A program made the translations under genes and the position numbers. A stretch of DNA of 64,000 bases from Talinum fruticosum (lineage: Eukaryota > Streptophyta > Magnoliopsida > Caryophyllales > Talinaceae), in assembly GCA_021018815.1 (NCBI GenBank), contig JAITYX010000026.1, forward strand, positions 62,001-126,000, read 5' to 3'. Numbering within the stretch: position 1 is the first letter of the stretch; the number at the start of each line of letters is the position of its first letter. Shown here one piece after another: positions 45,257-56,470 of this stretch. Under the pieces are notes generated by a model. The model saw nothing but the letters and a program-made list of their open reading frames with translations, was not told the origin of the DNA and did no database searches.

Positions 45257-46798
45257 TGAAGACTCGGACCTTACATATATATACCATTCTGAGTTCCATC
45301 AAGGGATCAGGTATAAGACTTCATCTCTCATAAGGTTTTGATTAAGAGTCATTCTATCCGCTTTAACGAGCTTTTCGAGTGATATAGCATCTTTTCTTAG
45401 TGTTACAGAATCTATCGTATATATTCTCTTTCAACTCGATTGACTCGTAAAGCATATTCTTGCTTATCAGTTCACACACAATTTCTAAGTCACTCGGACA
45501 ACACTCAGATATATTGCATGTTCAAACACTTGTTCTATTTTGCATAAACTTAGGTCCGACTTCATGATCTAAGTTTGATTGGATTACTTGTGTTAATTCA
45601 TATTTCTAGGTCAGCTTGCTTGGTTTGAACATTGGCAGTCTAGATCAAGTCTTTCCACTCTGATGTTATTTATTTGACTTGCTTGACCTCTAGACTAACT
45701 TAGATGGAATTTGAGTATAATGGATATTAGACTCAGAAAATTCCATTTCTTTCGACTCAGATAATTATGCACTTAATTATCTTAATTAAGATTGTTATCT
45801 GTATCTAACCTTGGACCAAAGTATTTTATACTTTGAGAACCAAATTGATTTACTTTTGTAGGTTATTCAAACGAGGCTATCCTATTTTTGAATTACAAAA
45901 GTAACCGGCTTCAAAATGTCAAATCACCAGCGAGACAAGGCTTTTTCCATCTCTGACCAAGGCCCGGACACTATGTCGGGGTTGTCTATTTCCAAAGCTG
46001 GAAATCCGCAACGCTAAGCACAACGGAGGTTTTCCACCCCACTTTTCAGACAACAACAGTGGATTGGGACTTCCAAAGGATTCAAGAGTCGTTGCCCAAC
46101 GTTCACACCTCAACGGATATTTTCCGAGTGACTCAGAAAATCCATTGCAACGGTCACAAAGGACTTCCAGTCGGAAGATAGTCATAACGGCTAATCCGCT
46201 TGGTTATCTATAAATAGAAGCCAATTCTCAAGACTTGAAGATTGCTTGAACCAACTATCAATACACGCACTTAAGCAAAAAGTCATTGTATTTCATTCTC
46301 AATCTTCTACTTACAACTCCAACTCGTACTTAATATCTTTCTGAGTTGTAAGGTCTTGTAATCAGTTTACAAACACTCATTCTTACTTTCGAGTAAGGTC
46401 CCTTGACTGAGCTGTAAGGGTTAACTCAGCTCGGTTGTCCTTAGCTCGTAAAGGTTACCTCGGTTAGGAAGTACTAGATCGGATAAGGTAATTTCGAGTC
46501 TAGGAAAATCTTGTAAGGAATTGTCTAAGGGAGCAATTCTGGTTGAGTCTTTCTACTGTAATTTTATGGATTCAAAATAGTGGATTTGACTTGGTGCTTG
46601 GATTAGCACCGACCGTGGTTTTCCGCCCCGGGAGGGTTTCCACGTAACTTTCGAGTTAGCACTTTCCGAGTCCAATCTAGACTCGGACTCTCCACAAAGT
46701 CATCTCTAGTTTTATTCTTCCATTACTTGATTAAATTTCCTCATCACCCTATTCACCCTCCTCTAGGGTGACTTAGTCTCTCCAAGAGCAAACCTTCA
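45257..46798 (+). repeat. LTR shared by E0 (3') and E (5')
   Basis: TGAAGACTCGGACC after the polypurine tract aaaaggggagat, to caaaccttca. 1542 bp. The end hairpin TCACCCTA (46744-46751) / TAGGGTGA (46764-46771) is present. Confidence 0.93.
46112..46216 (+). promoter_or_regulatory. LTR promoter of copy E with three AACGG cores
   Basis: AACGG at 46112-46116, 46149-46153 (tgcaacggtca) and 46186-46190 (cataacggcta); the last two match the MSA consensus at 10 of 11 positions. The TATA box ctataaata is at 46208-46216. Number and order agree with copy C. Confidence 0.6.
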
Positions 46799-46800
46799 AT

Positions 46801-46812
46801 TAGTATCGAGCC
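46801..46812 (+). other. Primer-binding site of copy E (altered)
   Basis: TAGTATCGAGCC, against the expected TGGTATCAGAGCC. The G-to-A is a single substitution; CAG has become CG. Confidence 0.8.
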
Positions 46813-46857
46813 TAGCCTTTCGGAAAGGATCTAACCATCCAAAGGTTTAAAGATCAA

Positions 46858-48660
46858 ATGGCTCGGAATAATGGAGAGTTCGATGAAGGAAGATCTTCCA
46901 GCGAGACCACCAAAGTTCAAAGGATCTAACTTCATGCACTGGAAGAAGCTCATGGAATGTTTCCTGCTTGGATCATGATGAGGATGTCTGGAACATCATA
47001 CAAGTAGGCAACTACATTCCCATGAAGACGGAAGAAACAAGACTCGTGCCCAAGACAAAGGCTGAGTTCACTGCTGATGAAGCAGAGAAGTTCGAAAAGA
47101 ACTTCAAGGCGATGAACATTCCGATGTGCGCCATCGGCTCAGAAGAGTACAACCGAGTGTCTGCCTGTGACACGGCCAAAGAAGTATGGGACACACTGGT
47201 CAACACTTATGAAGGCACAAGCCAGGTCGGACAAGCGAAGATAAGCCAATATCTTCACAAGTATGAGCTGTTCAAGATGGAGCCAGAAGAGAACATCACT
47301 CGGATGTTCATCCGCTTCACCGAGATTACCAATAATCTCAAATCTCAGAGTAAAAAGATTTCCCACGAGGAAATGTGCAGAAAGATACTCGAAGCCTACC
47401 CAAGAGAAGATGGGGTCCCAAGGTGAATGCCATTAAAGAGGCTCGGAACCTGTCCCAACTCAAGCTAGACGAACTCATTGGGAAGCTACTCACCCACGAG
47501 ATCCATTTGGAAGAGGAGGATGCAGAGGTCAGCACCAAAAAGAACATTGCGCTTAAAGGCTCGAAACCAGAGAAGCAAATCCGACTTCCTCGGACTCGAA
47601 GAGGATCCCATGGCACTCATCACTAGAGGCTTCAAGAGAATGATGAAGCACAAGAGATGGGATAAGAAGCCAAGAGAAGAGTTCTATAAGAAAGACAAGA
47701 AGGATAGAAAAGGTAAGCACTCTTCCCCTTCAAAGTTATCTTTGACTAAGAACTCGTCTGTTTTGAATGTGGCAGCAAGGAACACATAGTCAAGGACTGT
47801 CCCAAGAGAAAGAGGGACAGAAGGAAGAAAAAGGCTATGATGGCCACATGGAGTGATGAAGACTCATCAGAAGATGATGAGGACTCGGATGACTCAAAAT
47901 GTCTGATGGCACTCTCGACTCGGAAGTTGAAACAGAGTCGGACTCGGATCACTCGAGACAGTGAGGAAACGAATCCTCGGGAGGTAATTGAATACTTCCT
48001 CAAATTCTCCAAAGTTGATTTAGCCACATATATTTTTACTTTAGAAGAAAAGTCTAATTCCGATTCTTCTCGGTTTATAGAACAACTTGAGTCTGTTACT
48101 TCGAGAGCATCTCTTTGAAAAACGAATTGGAAAAACCGAGACTTACTCGTAAGAGAACTCAAGACTAGTGCTCAATCTAATGAGACCGAGTCCGAGTCAC
48201 TCAGAAGAGAGAATGAGCAATTGAAGCAAAAGCTCAACGAGTCTCAAGAACTTGTTTTAAAATTTACTCAAGGTCAGAAAAACCTTGATATGCTCTTAGG
48301 ATCTCAATGTGTCTCCTTCGAAAAGAAGGACTTGGTTTTAACAAAGAGGAGGAATCCAATTCCTACTGAGAACTTTTCAAAAGGATTCCGAACTGTGAAG
48401 TTCGGAAGGCTAAGCACGGTTCCATTCATAAGAATGAAAGGAGGATCGAGCCCGGACCAGACTTACAGGAGAAAACCTTCTCCACTAGATTATAAAAGAA
48501 AAACTTTTCAAAAGAAAGAGACACGAGACTCAATTCTCTAAAAGAAGGACTCAGAATCGGACCAAACCCAAACTTATTCAAGTCCGGCTTCCCAAGAGTC
48601 TACTTCCTCGAGAAAGGACCACGAGTAAAGGGAGTTATTGGGTTCATTAGAGGAAGTGAG
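46858..48660 (+). pseudogene. Copia gag (copy E), clearest copy
   Basis: ATG at 46858 (ATGGCTCGGAATAATGG). One frameshift after SSSE (extra A near 46906) and one near 46960 precede a long open stretch, 46968-47426, with DHDEDVWNIIQVGNYIPMKT, FTADEAEKFEKNFKAMNIPM and KMEPEENITRMFIRFTEITN, the copia capsid region. A zinc knuckle CX2CX4HX4C is intact at 47759-47800 (CFECGSKEH, then IVKDC). An acidic Ser/Asp/Glu block and SKVDLATYIFTLEEKSNSDS follow (47837-48118), then a basic linker (to 48541). Gag would bind element RNA through the knuckle. The coding sequence runs into element F at 48660, at the point where the gag/protease linker continues at 56471. Confidence 0.85.
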
Positions 48661-50110
48661 TGTTCGGTCTAAATATTACGTTATTTATACCTTTATTTAT
48701 CTAGTTTTTATCTCGTAAAATAATTTTTTTTTTTTTAGATTTTTATTTATTTTGTTTCATTTTGTAGGTAATAAATTGGGTTGAGTGGATCCCATAATTT
48801 GAGCTCGAAATAAATGAAAAATACAGATTGAGAGACTAATTTGAGCAAATCGGGTTGATCAAATGCGGAAATACGAGGCCCAAAATCTATATTTCATTAA
48901 CATGCATTGCAAAGAAAAAAAAAGAAAAGGAAACAAGATTCGATGATGACATCAGCATGATGTCATCATCGGAATTCCTAAGGATTGCAAAGGAAATCAA
49001 GGGCTTGTGAGGTTGGGGTATAAAAGCAACGGCTGGGGAGGCTGCAGCCTACAGGGAGGTTGGAGCTCGGGTTTTTCACCGCAACAATTAGGTTTAGTTT
49101 TATTATTAGGTTAATTTAGTTTAATTTAATTAATAATCCTCTTGTAAATAATTTAGATTCAATTTATTTTAGTTTTAATTATTAGTTCAGAAAGTTTAGT
49201 TCCCGACAGTTTTCGCTTCGATTCGATTCGTCCCCGGTAACTTCTTCCCTTTTGTCTCTCCCTTCTCTTTAGTTTGTTTCGTTTAGTTTAAAGGTTCGAT
49301 TTTTATTATATTTTGATGTTAGTTGTAGTCATATTATTTGTTTATTTTATGTTTAATTTTATTTTGTTAGTTTATGTCGTTCTTCGAGTCAATTTTTGTT
49401 AGTAGTTGTTAGATTAATTTTGTTTCATGTTAATTAGTTATCAATTTTGTCACTTTGGTTATGATTAGCCTCCTTGATGGCTAATTAATTTTGTTTAGGC
49501 TTTTACTTACCTAGTTTATGCTAGTATTTTGGGATTGTTTCTCATACCTACCACATAGGTTCGATGAGATGCCCGAAAGGGTCTTTTCATCTTACTTTTT
49601 AGGCGGTTGGTCTATCACCGAAAGGTGGAGTCAATTTGCTAGTGTGAGTATAGAGAATAGTTGGGATTTTGGCATGAAAATAGTTTAAATCCTAACTACG
49701 TCCGAGGTTGTTATTTTTGTAGCTTAGTTGGGCTAACCCCACGAAAGTAGGTGGTTAGAATAACTAAACTAGCTTATGACCCTCGAAAGTGTGGCTTGAA
49801 TAGGTTTCGATGGTGCAACCGACCACTCCTAAATACTTGTATAAACTTGGTTAGGTTTAGCCTTGACTTGATTAATTAGTTTATTAAGTGGTAAAATCAC
49901 AACACGAGTATTTTATTTTTTATTGCTTTCTAGGTTAGTTTAATCACCATTTCTATCTCATTTGTGTTGATTCGCCTAGATAGAAAGTTTAAGTTAGCTT
50001 TGATATTTGAAACACAACTCTTTGTGGACACGACCGAGTGCTTGCCGGCTAGCTACAACTACGCCGTGCACTTACGGTTAATAAATTTTAGAACTTAATT
50101 CTTCCCAACA
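48661..50110 (+). repeat. 5' LTR of element F
   Basis: TGTTCGGTCTAAATATTACG to cttcccaaca. It contains a palindromic gatgatgacatcagcatgatgtcatc block at about 48940-48970 followed by a ggtataaaagc TATA box at about 49017-49027. The two LTRs of F agree closely, with scattered substitutions. Confidence 0.9.
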
Positions 50111-50116
50111 AGTTTT

Positions 50117-50134
50117 TGGTGTCGTTGTCGTGGA
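50117..50134 (+). other. Primer-binding site of element F (decayed)
   Basis: TGGTGTCGTTGTCGTGGA. The Athila-type PBS complementary to Asp-tRNA is TGGCGCCGTTGCCGGGGA; 14 of 18 bases agree and three of the four differences are C to T. Confidence 0.75.
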
Positions 50135-50232
50135 GTTATTTGTTTCAATATTGGAGCTTACTTGAGCATTCTAGATTAGGCATTTAATTGAAAAATCTAA
50201 AAAATTAAAAAATTAAAAAATCAAAAAAAAAA

Positions 50233-51203
50233 ATGAAAGCATGTCTACTTACCATTATCCATAGTATGAGCATGAATTATTTTATCAAGTACTTTGATCG
50301 ACTTAATGCTCTTCTTGCTCTTTCTGGTAACTATTTGGAGAAATGGGAAGTATTGAATATTGTCTATGAGGGTATGAATAGTGAAACTCGTGCTCTTTTA
50401 GAGTATTGGGATTTTTGTGCTAAAAGTGTTGATGAAGCTTGGGATTTACTTGAATGGATTGCTTGGATACTTGTGAATTTGAAAAGGCATGTACTGATTC
50501 TAGATTTTCATGTCCCGACCCTTGTGCTTATCATGCTAGATCTTACATCCAATCCCCTTATATTCTCGATCCTACCCCTCTTTGGTGTAAAAAGTGTAAC
50601 TCTTCCGATCATGATATTAGTTCTTGTCCTTATTATGATACTTTATGTCATGAATGCTATGATAATTGTTATAAAATGATAAGGGCTATGAATGAACAAA
50701 ATGAGCAACTTGCATGTCTTACTAAGATTAGAGAGTCCGACCTATTGCATGAAATTGACCTTAGTCTTAGTTCTGGAAAAATTGAGGCATTTTTCTATGA
50801 TGATGATGATGATGAGTCTTCCTTTTCTTTAGAGTCCATACTAGAGAAAGAGATTGACCCTCTCTTTACTACATTTCCCACAGTTGCTTCATCCTTACCT
50901 AGTACACATAGGGACAACATTGAGTCTACCTTTGGTGTTGATGCTAGTTTAGATAGTGAGGGTGATTTATATTGTGAATCGGAAGATGTTTTAGTTGAGG
51001 TGTTTGATGAGGAGACTCCTTTAGAGGAGTCATGTGAGGTGGCTGTGGTCAAGGCATCGCCTACTAGTCTTGATGTTGATGATCATGTGTCCCCCAACCC
51101 ACTTACTTTGATCCATGCTTTCCCTATTTGTTCACTACCCTGCCCTTCCCCCAAATATCACCGACATATTTGTTGTTGTGTTCTCTTATTTACATTCATT
51201 TGA
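50233..51203 (+). pseudogene. Gag-like ORF of element F, one frameshift
   Basis: The first part (from ATG 50233) reads FDRLNALLALSGNYLEKWEV, IVYEGMNSETRALLEY, SVDEAWDLLEWIAW, the pattern of the capsid region in Athila/TR-GAG Gag (YEGL....., KSADEAWDFLE). Near 50460 the frame moves and continues without a stop to 51203. A perfect CX2CX4HX4C zinc knuckle (CKKCNSSDHDISSC) lies at 50586-50627, followed by a second Cys-rich segment, an Asp run (DDDDD at about 50800) and a Glu/Asp/Ser-rich tail. With one frameshift in about 970 bp it is the least damaged coding region in the window. Only a Gag is encoded; enzymes would have to come from an autonomous partner. Confidence 0.75.
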
Positions 51204-53133
51204 GTTTTGTGCTCAGGAATTTGATAAGCTCCTTAGAGCTCGATAGCATCCGAGTTGGAGCTTGATCTTGAGATGAGGAGGAGTGGCTGATGCTCCTCGA
51301 GCCTTCTTAGTACTATTTTAGGAGGCATTAGTTTAGGTGCACCTAGCACCTAACCTAGTATACTCGTTCCCTCTCTTTCTCTTTTTCTTATTATTATTAT
51401 TTTTTCTTCTTTCTTTCTTTATATTTTTTTCTTTTTTTTTCCTGTTTTTAGTTGTGGATATTTAAGGTTGTGTTTTTCTTTTTGCTTTTAGTGGTGGATA
51501 TTTAGGATTGTGTTTTTGTGAGGTGATCATTTTGAGGATAAACTTTAGATATCTGTTAAGCCATGTTGGCCATGATCACCCACATGTATGTATTCTTGTT
51601 TTATTTTTATTATTATTATTATTATTTTGGGTGGTGTCTTTGTATATAATTGAATCTGTTTTGTTGGTGTGGTTGCTCCTTGGCTCCCAATGAGGATATT
51701 GTGAGATCTAGGTGTGGGGGAGGAGAAGCCATGCTTCAATATTTTGAAAAAAGAAAAAAAGAGAAAGAAATTTTTCAAAATTGCAAAAAGATTTTTGATT
51801 TTTAAAAATTATTTTTGGGGAGTTTGTGGCATTTTGATTAATTTTGACCCCTTGTGACTTGGCTATTAGTTTGTATATATTTATGATGTATATAATAGAC
51901 TTTGATCCAAAATATGTCATTCTATGTCCTTTTTGAATCCCGACATTTAATTATTGAGTTAGTTCGACTTTGGTAGAGGAACCTGTGAGATTTTGAGTCT
52001 TATAGACTAATTCATTAATTTTAGTCTCATATTTCATTTCATGTGTGACTCTTCCTTGGTGCATTTCCTCTAGAACTTGCTTTGTCTCTCTTTGAGATCA
52101 CATTTGGCATTTGCATTATGTAATATGATAAAGGCATTCATTGATTTTTAAACTACATGAGCCAAAAAGCCACCATACTATATATACCCTTTTTGCTAGC
52201 CCTTTGAGCTTTAACCTATTCTTTGTTATACCTACATCCACTTTACCCTTGGCCCATATATATTTCCAATACCTAAGCCAGGTCCAAGTGGAGCAACATT
52301 TCTTGAGATGGGTTGTTTTGGGTTATATATAATTGGTGTTTTGTTTATTTCTATGGTTTGAAAAGGGGATTTATATTAATGAAAAGTTAGATGTATTCCC
52401 TAGTGGTTGATAGACCCTTTGGAATTGAGTTGTGTTCATGATTCCTATGCCAATAGTATTTGTTTTCAAAACAAAAGAAAAAATTGAGAAAAGTAAAAAA
52501 AAAGTGAAAAAGAAAGAATAAAAAAACACGAATAAGTGATTGACATGAGGAAAGTTCAAAAGTTGTTATACTCATTCCTTAGGTTCTATTGGGTTTGTTT
52601 GTACTTGAAAAAGTGAATTGGGAGAGAAGTTTTAAGTCATATTTGGAAGTGTTTTTTGCTCCTTAGTCATTAGGCCTTGGCTATTTAGCTCCACATTTTC
52701 CAAATTGATTCCCTTTCTAACCCATGAACCTTAGCCCCATTACAACCCTTAAAAAGTCCTCTTGATTGCATTTGCATTTTACCTACATAGTGGTGAAGAA
52801 TTGAGAGTATGACCAAGCCTATGGTAGGGTGCGCTATTGAAATGAGTTTTGAGTGAACGATTATTATATATTCTGAACACATGAGTGTGAGTGTTCCACT
52901 TTACCTTAAAGTGAGGTTCTACCAGTCTAACTTGCTCATTATTTATTACATGGGGTGAAAAATTGGTACGTGGATGTTATTAATGGAGGATCGAATGTCT
53001 TGATGTGTGCATTATCTTTATATGCATGTTAATATCCGACGTACGAGGGTGATATGGCTTATTAGAATGTGTACAATTCCTTCCCACTTTGTATATATGT
53101 TTGCAAAAATTTTCGAAAAACCAAAAAGATTTT
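51204..53133 (+). other. Non-coding internal region of element F
   Basis: Low-complexity, AT-rich, with poly-purine and TTATTATTA runs (51390-51630) and no coding signal. At 51709-51725 gatctaggtgtgggggagga resembles the polypurine tract before the 3' LTR. Long non-coding internal DNA is usual in TR-GAG and other non-autonomous LTR elements. It ends at the target duplication of the MULE. Confidence 0.6.
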
Positions 53134-54840
53134 GGAATATTGGATTCTAAAATCCCCAACTTTGGGGTCTTTTGATCGGAATATCCCAAAATATCGATTG
53201 GCATCGCAGCATTCCGAATTTAAACCCTAATATTTGTAGGTATCTCACCACCGAGTTACGGTTAAAACGACTCGGTGGCGATATGACGTGGCAGTGGCGA
53301 TTGTAAACGTGGCTAATGTTGACGCGCTTTTTGACTTTCACTAAGGACACGTTTACACTCCCTCTCTCTCTCTTCCTTCTACCCCCACTAACCCCTCTGT
53401 ATCAACTAAATCAGAATCAAACTATCAAAGCCGAAAGTGCAGAAACTAAAAATCAAGAAGCAAGAGTATTATACCAGCAACTCGGTTCCAATAACAACTC
53501 AAAATCAATAGCACAAACCAACACCAATAGCCTCGAACTTTAAGTACATCAATTGAATTCAAAACTGAAGAGCTTAATTGTGAAATATAAATTGCAAAAT
53601 TACGAATTGAATATTTGAAACTAGGAAACTAAGATTTGAGGAATTAGAACTGAAATTTGAAGAAAAAAGCTAAATCTAAACTTGGACCTTGGCTCGGCTC
53701 CGGTCTGTCACACCTTTGCCTCCATCGTTCGACCTCCCCCTTATGTGCTATCTCGCTGGTCCCTTTTATCCTCTTCGTCTCCCCTTTGTTTAGGTCTCGA
53801 AGGTCTTGGTTTCCGGGTGAGAAGGGTGAGACGATCCATTTCAAAGGGTGATATAAGCAGGCGGCTGAGGAATTGAACCATCCACAAGGCCAAGCAACTA
53901 GTGCATAACAACAAACGAGGTGAATTTTGTGCGCCAGGAGAGCAAGTCATCAACCAACACCAAGGTAGTGGTGATATAGTTGTTGATATTGATGGTCCTA
54001 ATTGTGGGCGGTAGTCGAGTTAGACCACCCGGAAGATCTGGATGAGGAGCCATGGTGGCTGGCCAAGAGGAAGCATCACTAGTCACGGTCACAAAGGAGA
54101 GGGCAAGGCGGCAAAGGACTCGTGAGGGCGCAGACCACGCCGTCTTGGAGGTGGCCGGAAACATCTCCGGGAAGGACGGCACCGGCAACGACCACTGGAA
54201 GCGGGGCAAGGGCGGCGCAACCAACGGAGAGGAAGAGAAAGAGGAAAGAGAGGGAACAATTGCAATCGAAGAATCGGTGTGAGAAGGTGTCGTGGACAGG
54301 GAATTTGAAAAGGAGAAGGAGTTTAAAGGGCGTGGAGAGCTTGGTTTCCGGAGTAAGAAGGAAAGGAATGGGGTTAGGATTTTCGGGTCCGGTGATGGAC
54401 CGAAGAGAGGAGAAGAGTCCGAGATAGGGGTGGAGTCTTCGGTTCTAGCATAAGGAAGAGAAAGACAATTAGGGTTTGTGGGATTTTGCCTAATGAAAGG
54501 GGAAACAGAGGCGTGAGGAAGATGAGGGGAGGGAGATTTCTTGGGCTAGCGAAGGAGGAAATGAAGCCCGCATGAAATGTAAACGTGTCATTAGTGAAAG
54601 TCAAAAGCGGGTCAACATTAGCCACGTTTACAATCGTCACCGCCACGTCATATCGCCACCGACACGTCATATCGCCACCGACACGTCATATTGCCACCGA
54701 GTCGTTTTAACCGTAACTCGATGGTGGGATACCTACAAATATTAGGGTTTAAATTCGGGATGCTTCGCGATGCCAATCGATATTTCGGGATATTTCGATC
54801 AAAAGACCCCAAAGTTAGGGATTTTAGAATCCAATAACCC
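53134..54840. mobile_element. Non-autonomous MULE with long TIRs, TSD AAAGATTTT
   Basis: Inverted repeats of about 225-265 bp (53134-53356 and 54577-54840) start GGAATATTGGATTCTAAAAT and, on the other strand, GGGTTATTGGATTCTAAAAT. They are flanked by the 9-bp duplication AAAGATTTT at 53125-53133 and 54841-54849. Long TIRs with a 9-bp target duplication are the signature of Mutator-like elements. No transposase is encoded. The interior (53357-54576) includes a GC-rich stretch (about 54040-54460) quite unlike surrounding DNA, a candidate for captured host sequence (Pack-MULE type), though I see no recognisable protein. The right TIR has a 19-bp unit three times (54645-54701) that is single in the left TIR. 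Confidence 0.9.
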
Positions 54841-54849
54841 AAAGATTTT

Positions 54850-55023
54850 CTATTCTCTCTTTCTCTTTTCTTTTTTTCTTTTCTAAGATTTTGTGGGTAT
54901 ATCTTCCACAAACACTCATGAGACCTCACTCGTCCACTTGGGCTACCAAGGGGTTTAAAGGACTTGTTGCACGTGCTAAGTGCAATCGCGATTCTGCGAA
55001 AGTGAGTTAGGTGTGGGGATCTT
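54850..55023 (+). other. Element F end region and polypurine tract
   Basis: Continuation of the F interior after the MULE; a purine-rich gtgtggggatctt immediately precedes the 3' LTR and is the probable plus-strand priming site. Confidence 0.6.
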
Positions 55024-56465
55024 TGTTCGGTCTAAATATTACGTTATTTATACCCTTATTTATCTAGTTTTTGTCTCGTAAAATAATATTTTTTATAGAT
55101 TTTTATTTATTTTGTTTGGTAGGTAATAGATTGGGTTGAGTGGATATAATTTGAGCTCGAAATAAATGAAAAATACAAATTGAGAGACTAAGTTGAGCAA
55201 ATCGGGTTGATCAAATGCGGAAATACGAGGCCCAAAATCCATATTTCATTAACATGCATGGCAAAGAAAAAAAAAGAAAAGGAAACAAGATTCTGATGAT
55301 GACATCAGCATGATGTCATCATTAGAATTCCTAAGGATTGCAAAGGAAATCAAGGGCTTGTGAGGTTGGGGTATAAAAGCAACGGCTGGGGAGGCCGCAG
55401 CCTGCTGGGAGGTTGGAGCTCGGGTTTTTCGCCGCAACAATTAGGTTTAGTTTTATTATTAGGTTAATTTAGTTTAATTTAATTAATAATCCTCTTGTAA
55501 ATAATTTAGATTCAATTTATTTTAGTTTTAATTATTAGTTCGGAAAGTTTAGTTCCTGACGACTTTCGGTTTCGGTTCGATTCGTCCCTGGTAACTTCTT
55601 CCCTTTTGTCTCTCCCTTCTCTTTAGTTTGTTTCGTTTAGTTTAAAAGTTCGATTTTTATTATATTTTGATATTAGTAGTAGTTATATTATTTTTTTAAT
55701 TTTATGTTTAATTTTATTTTGTTAGTTTATGTCGTTCTTCGAGTCAATTTTTGTTAATAGTTGTTAGATTAATTTTTGTTTCATGTTAATTAGTCTGTCA
55801 ATTTTATCACTTTGGTTATGATTAGCCTCCTTGATGGCTAATTAATTTTGTTTAGGCCTTTACTTACCTAGTTTATGCTAGTATTTTGGGATTGTTTCTC
55901 ACACCTACCATATAGGTTCGATGAGATGCCCGAAAGGGTCTTTTCATCTTATTTTTAGGCAGTTGGTCTATCACTGAAAGGTGGAGTCAATTTGCTAGTG
56001 TGAATATAGAGAATAGTTGGGATTTTGGCATGAAAATAGTTTAAATCCTAACTAGGTCCGAGGTTGCTATTTTTGTAGTTTAGTTGAGCTAACCCCACGA
56101 AAGTAGGTGGTTAGAATAACTAAACTAGCTCATGACCCTTGAAAGTGTGGCTTGAATAGGTTTTGATGGTGCAACTGACCACTCCTAAATACTTGTATAA
56201 ACTTGGGTAGGTTTAGCCTTGACTTGATTAATTAGTTTATTAAGTGGTAAAATCACAACACGAGTATTTTATTTTTTATTGCTTTCTAGGTTAGTTTAAT
56301 CACCATATCTATCTCATCTATATTGATTCGCCTAGATAGAAAGTTTAAGTTGGCTTTGATATTTGAAACACAACTCTCGGTGGACATGACCCGTGCTTAC
56401 CGGCTGGCTACAACTACGTCGTGCACTTGCGGTTACAATTTTAAGACTTAAATTCTTCTTAACGA
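55024..56465 (+). repeat. 3' LTR of element F
   Basis: TGTTCGGTCTAAATATTACG to ttcttcttaacga, followed by the TSD GTGAG. The 5' LTR ends cttcccaaca, so the terminal CA has changed here. The palindromic block and ggtataaaagc TATA box recur at about 55300 and 55370. Confidence 0.9.
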
Positions 56466-56470
56466 GTGAG

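Larger units (their letters stand above)
48661..56465 (+). mobile_element. TR-GAG-like element F, TSD GTGAG
   Basis: A 7.8 kb element with two similar LTRs (1450 and 1442 bp, TGTTCGGTC to about ttcttcccaaca), a decayed Asp-tRNA-type PBS, one gag-like ORF, no pol, and a purine-rich tract (gtgtggggatctt) before the 3' LTR. It is flanked by GTGAG at 48656-48660 and 56466-56470 and sits inside copia copy E. An LTR element whose only gene is gag fits the TR-GAG class, which depends on other elements for enzymes. It was itself later hit by a MULE (53134-54840). Confidence 0.92.

Noticed and set aside
52300..52560. Possible polyadenylated LINE or SINE tail (A-rich run)
   Set aside because: No TSD or upstream A/B box; it is one of several A-rich runs in the F interior.
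54052..54427. ORFs of 76-108 codons in the MULE interior, both strands
   Set aside because: No recognisable domain, and overlapping frames are open on both strands; recorded only as possible captured sequence.
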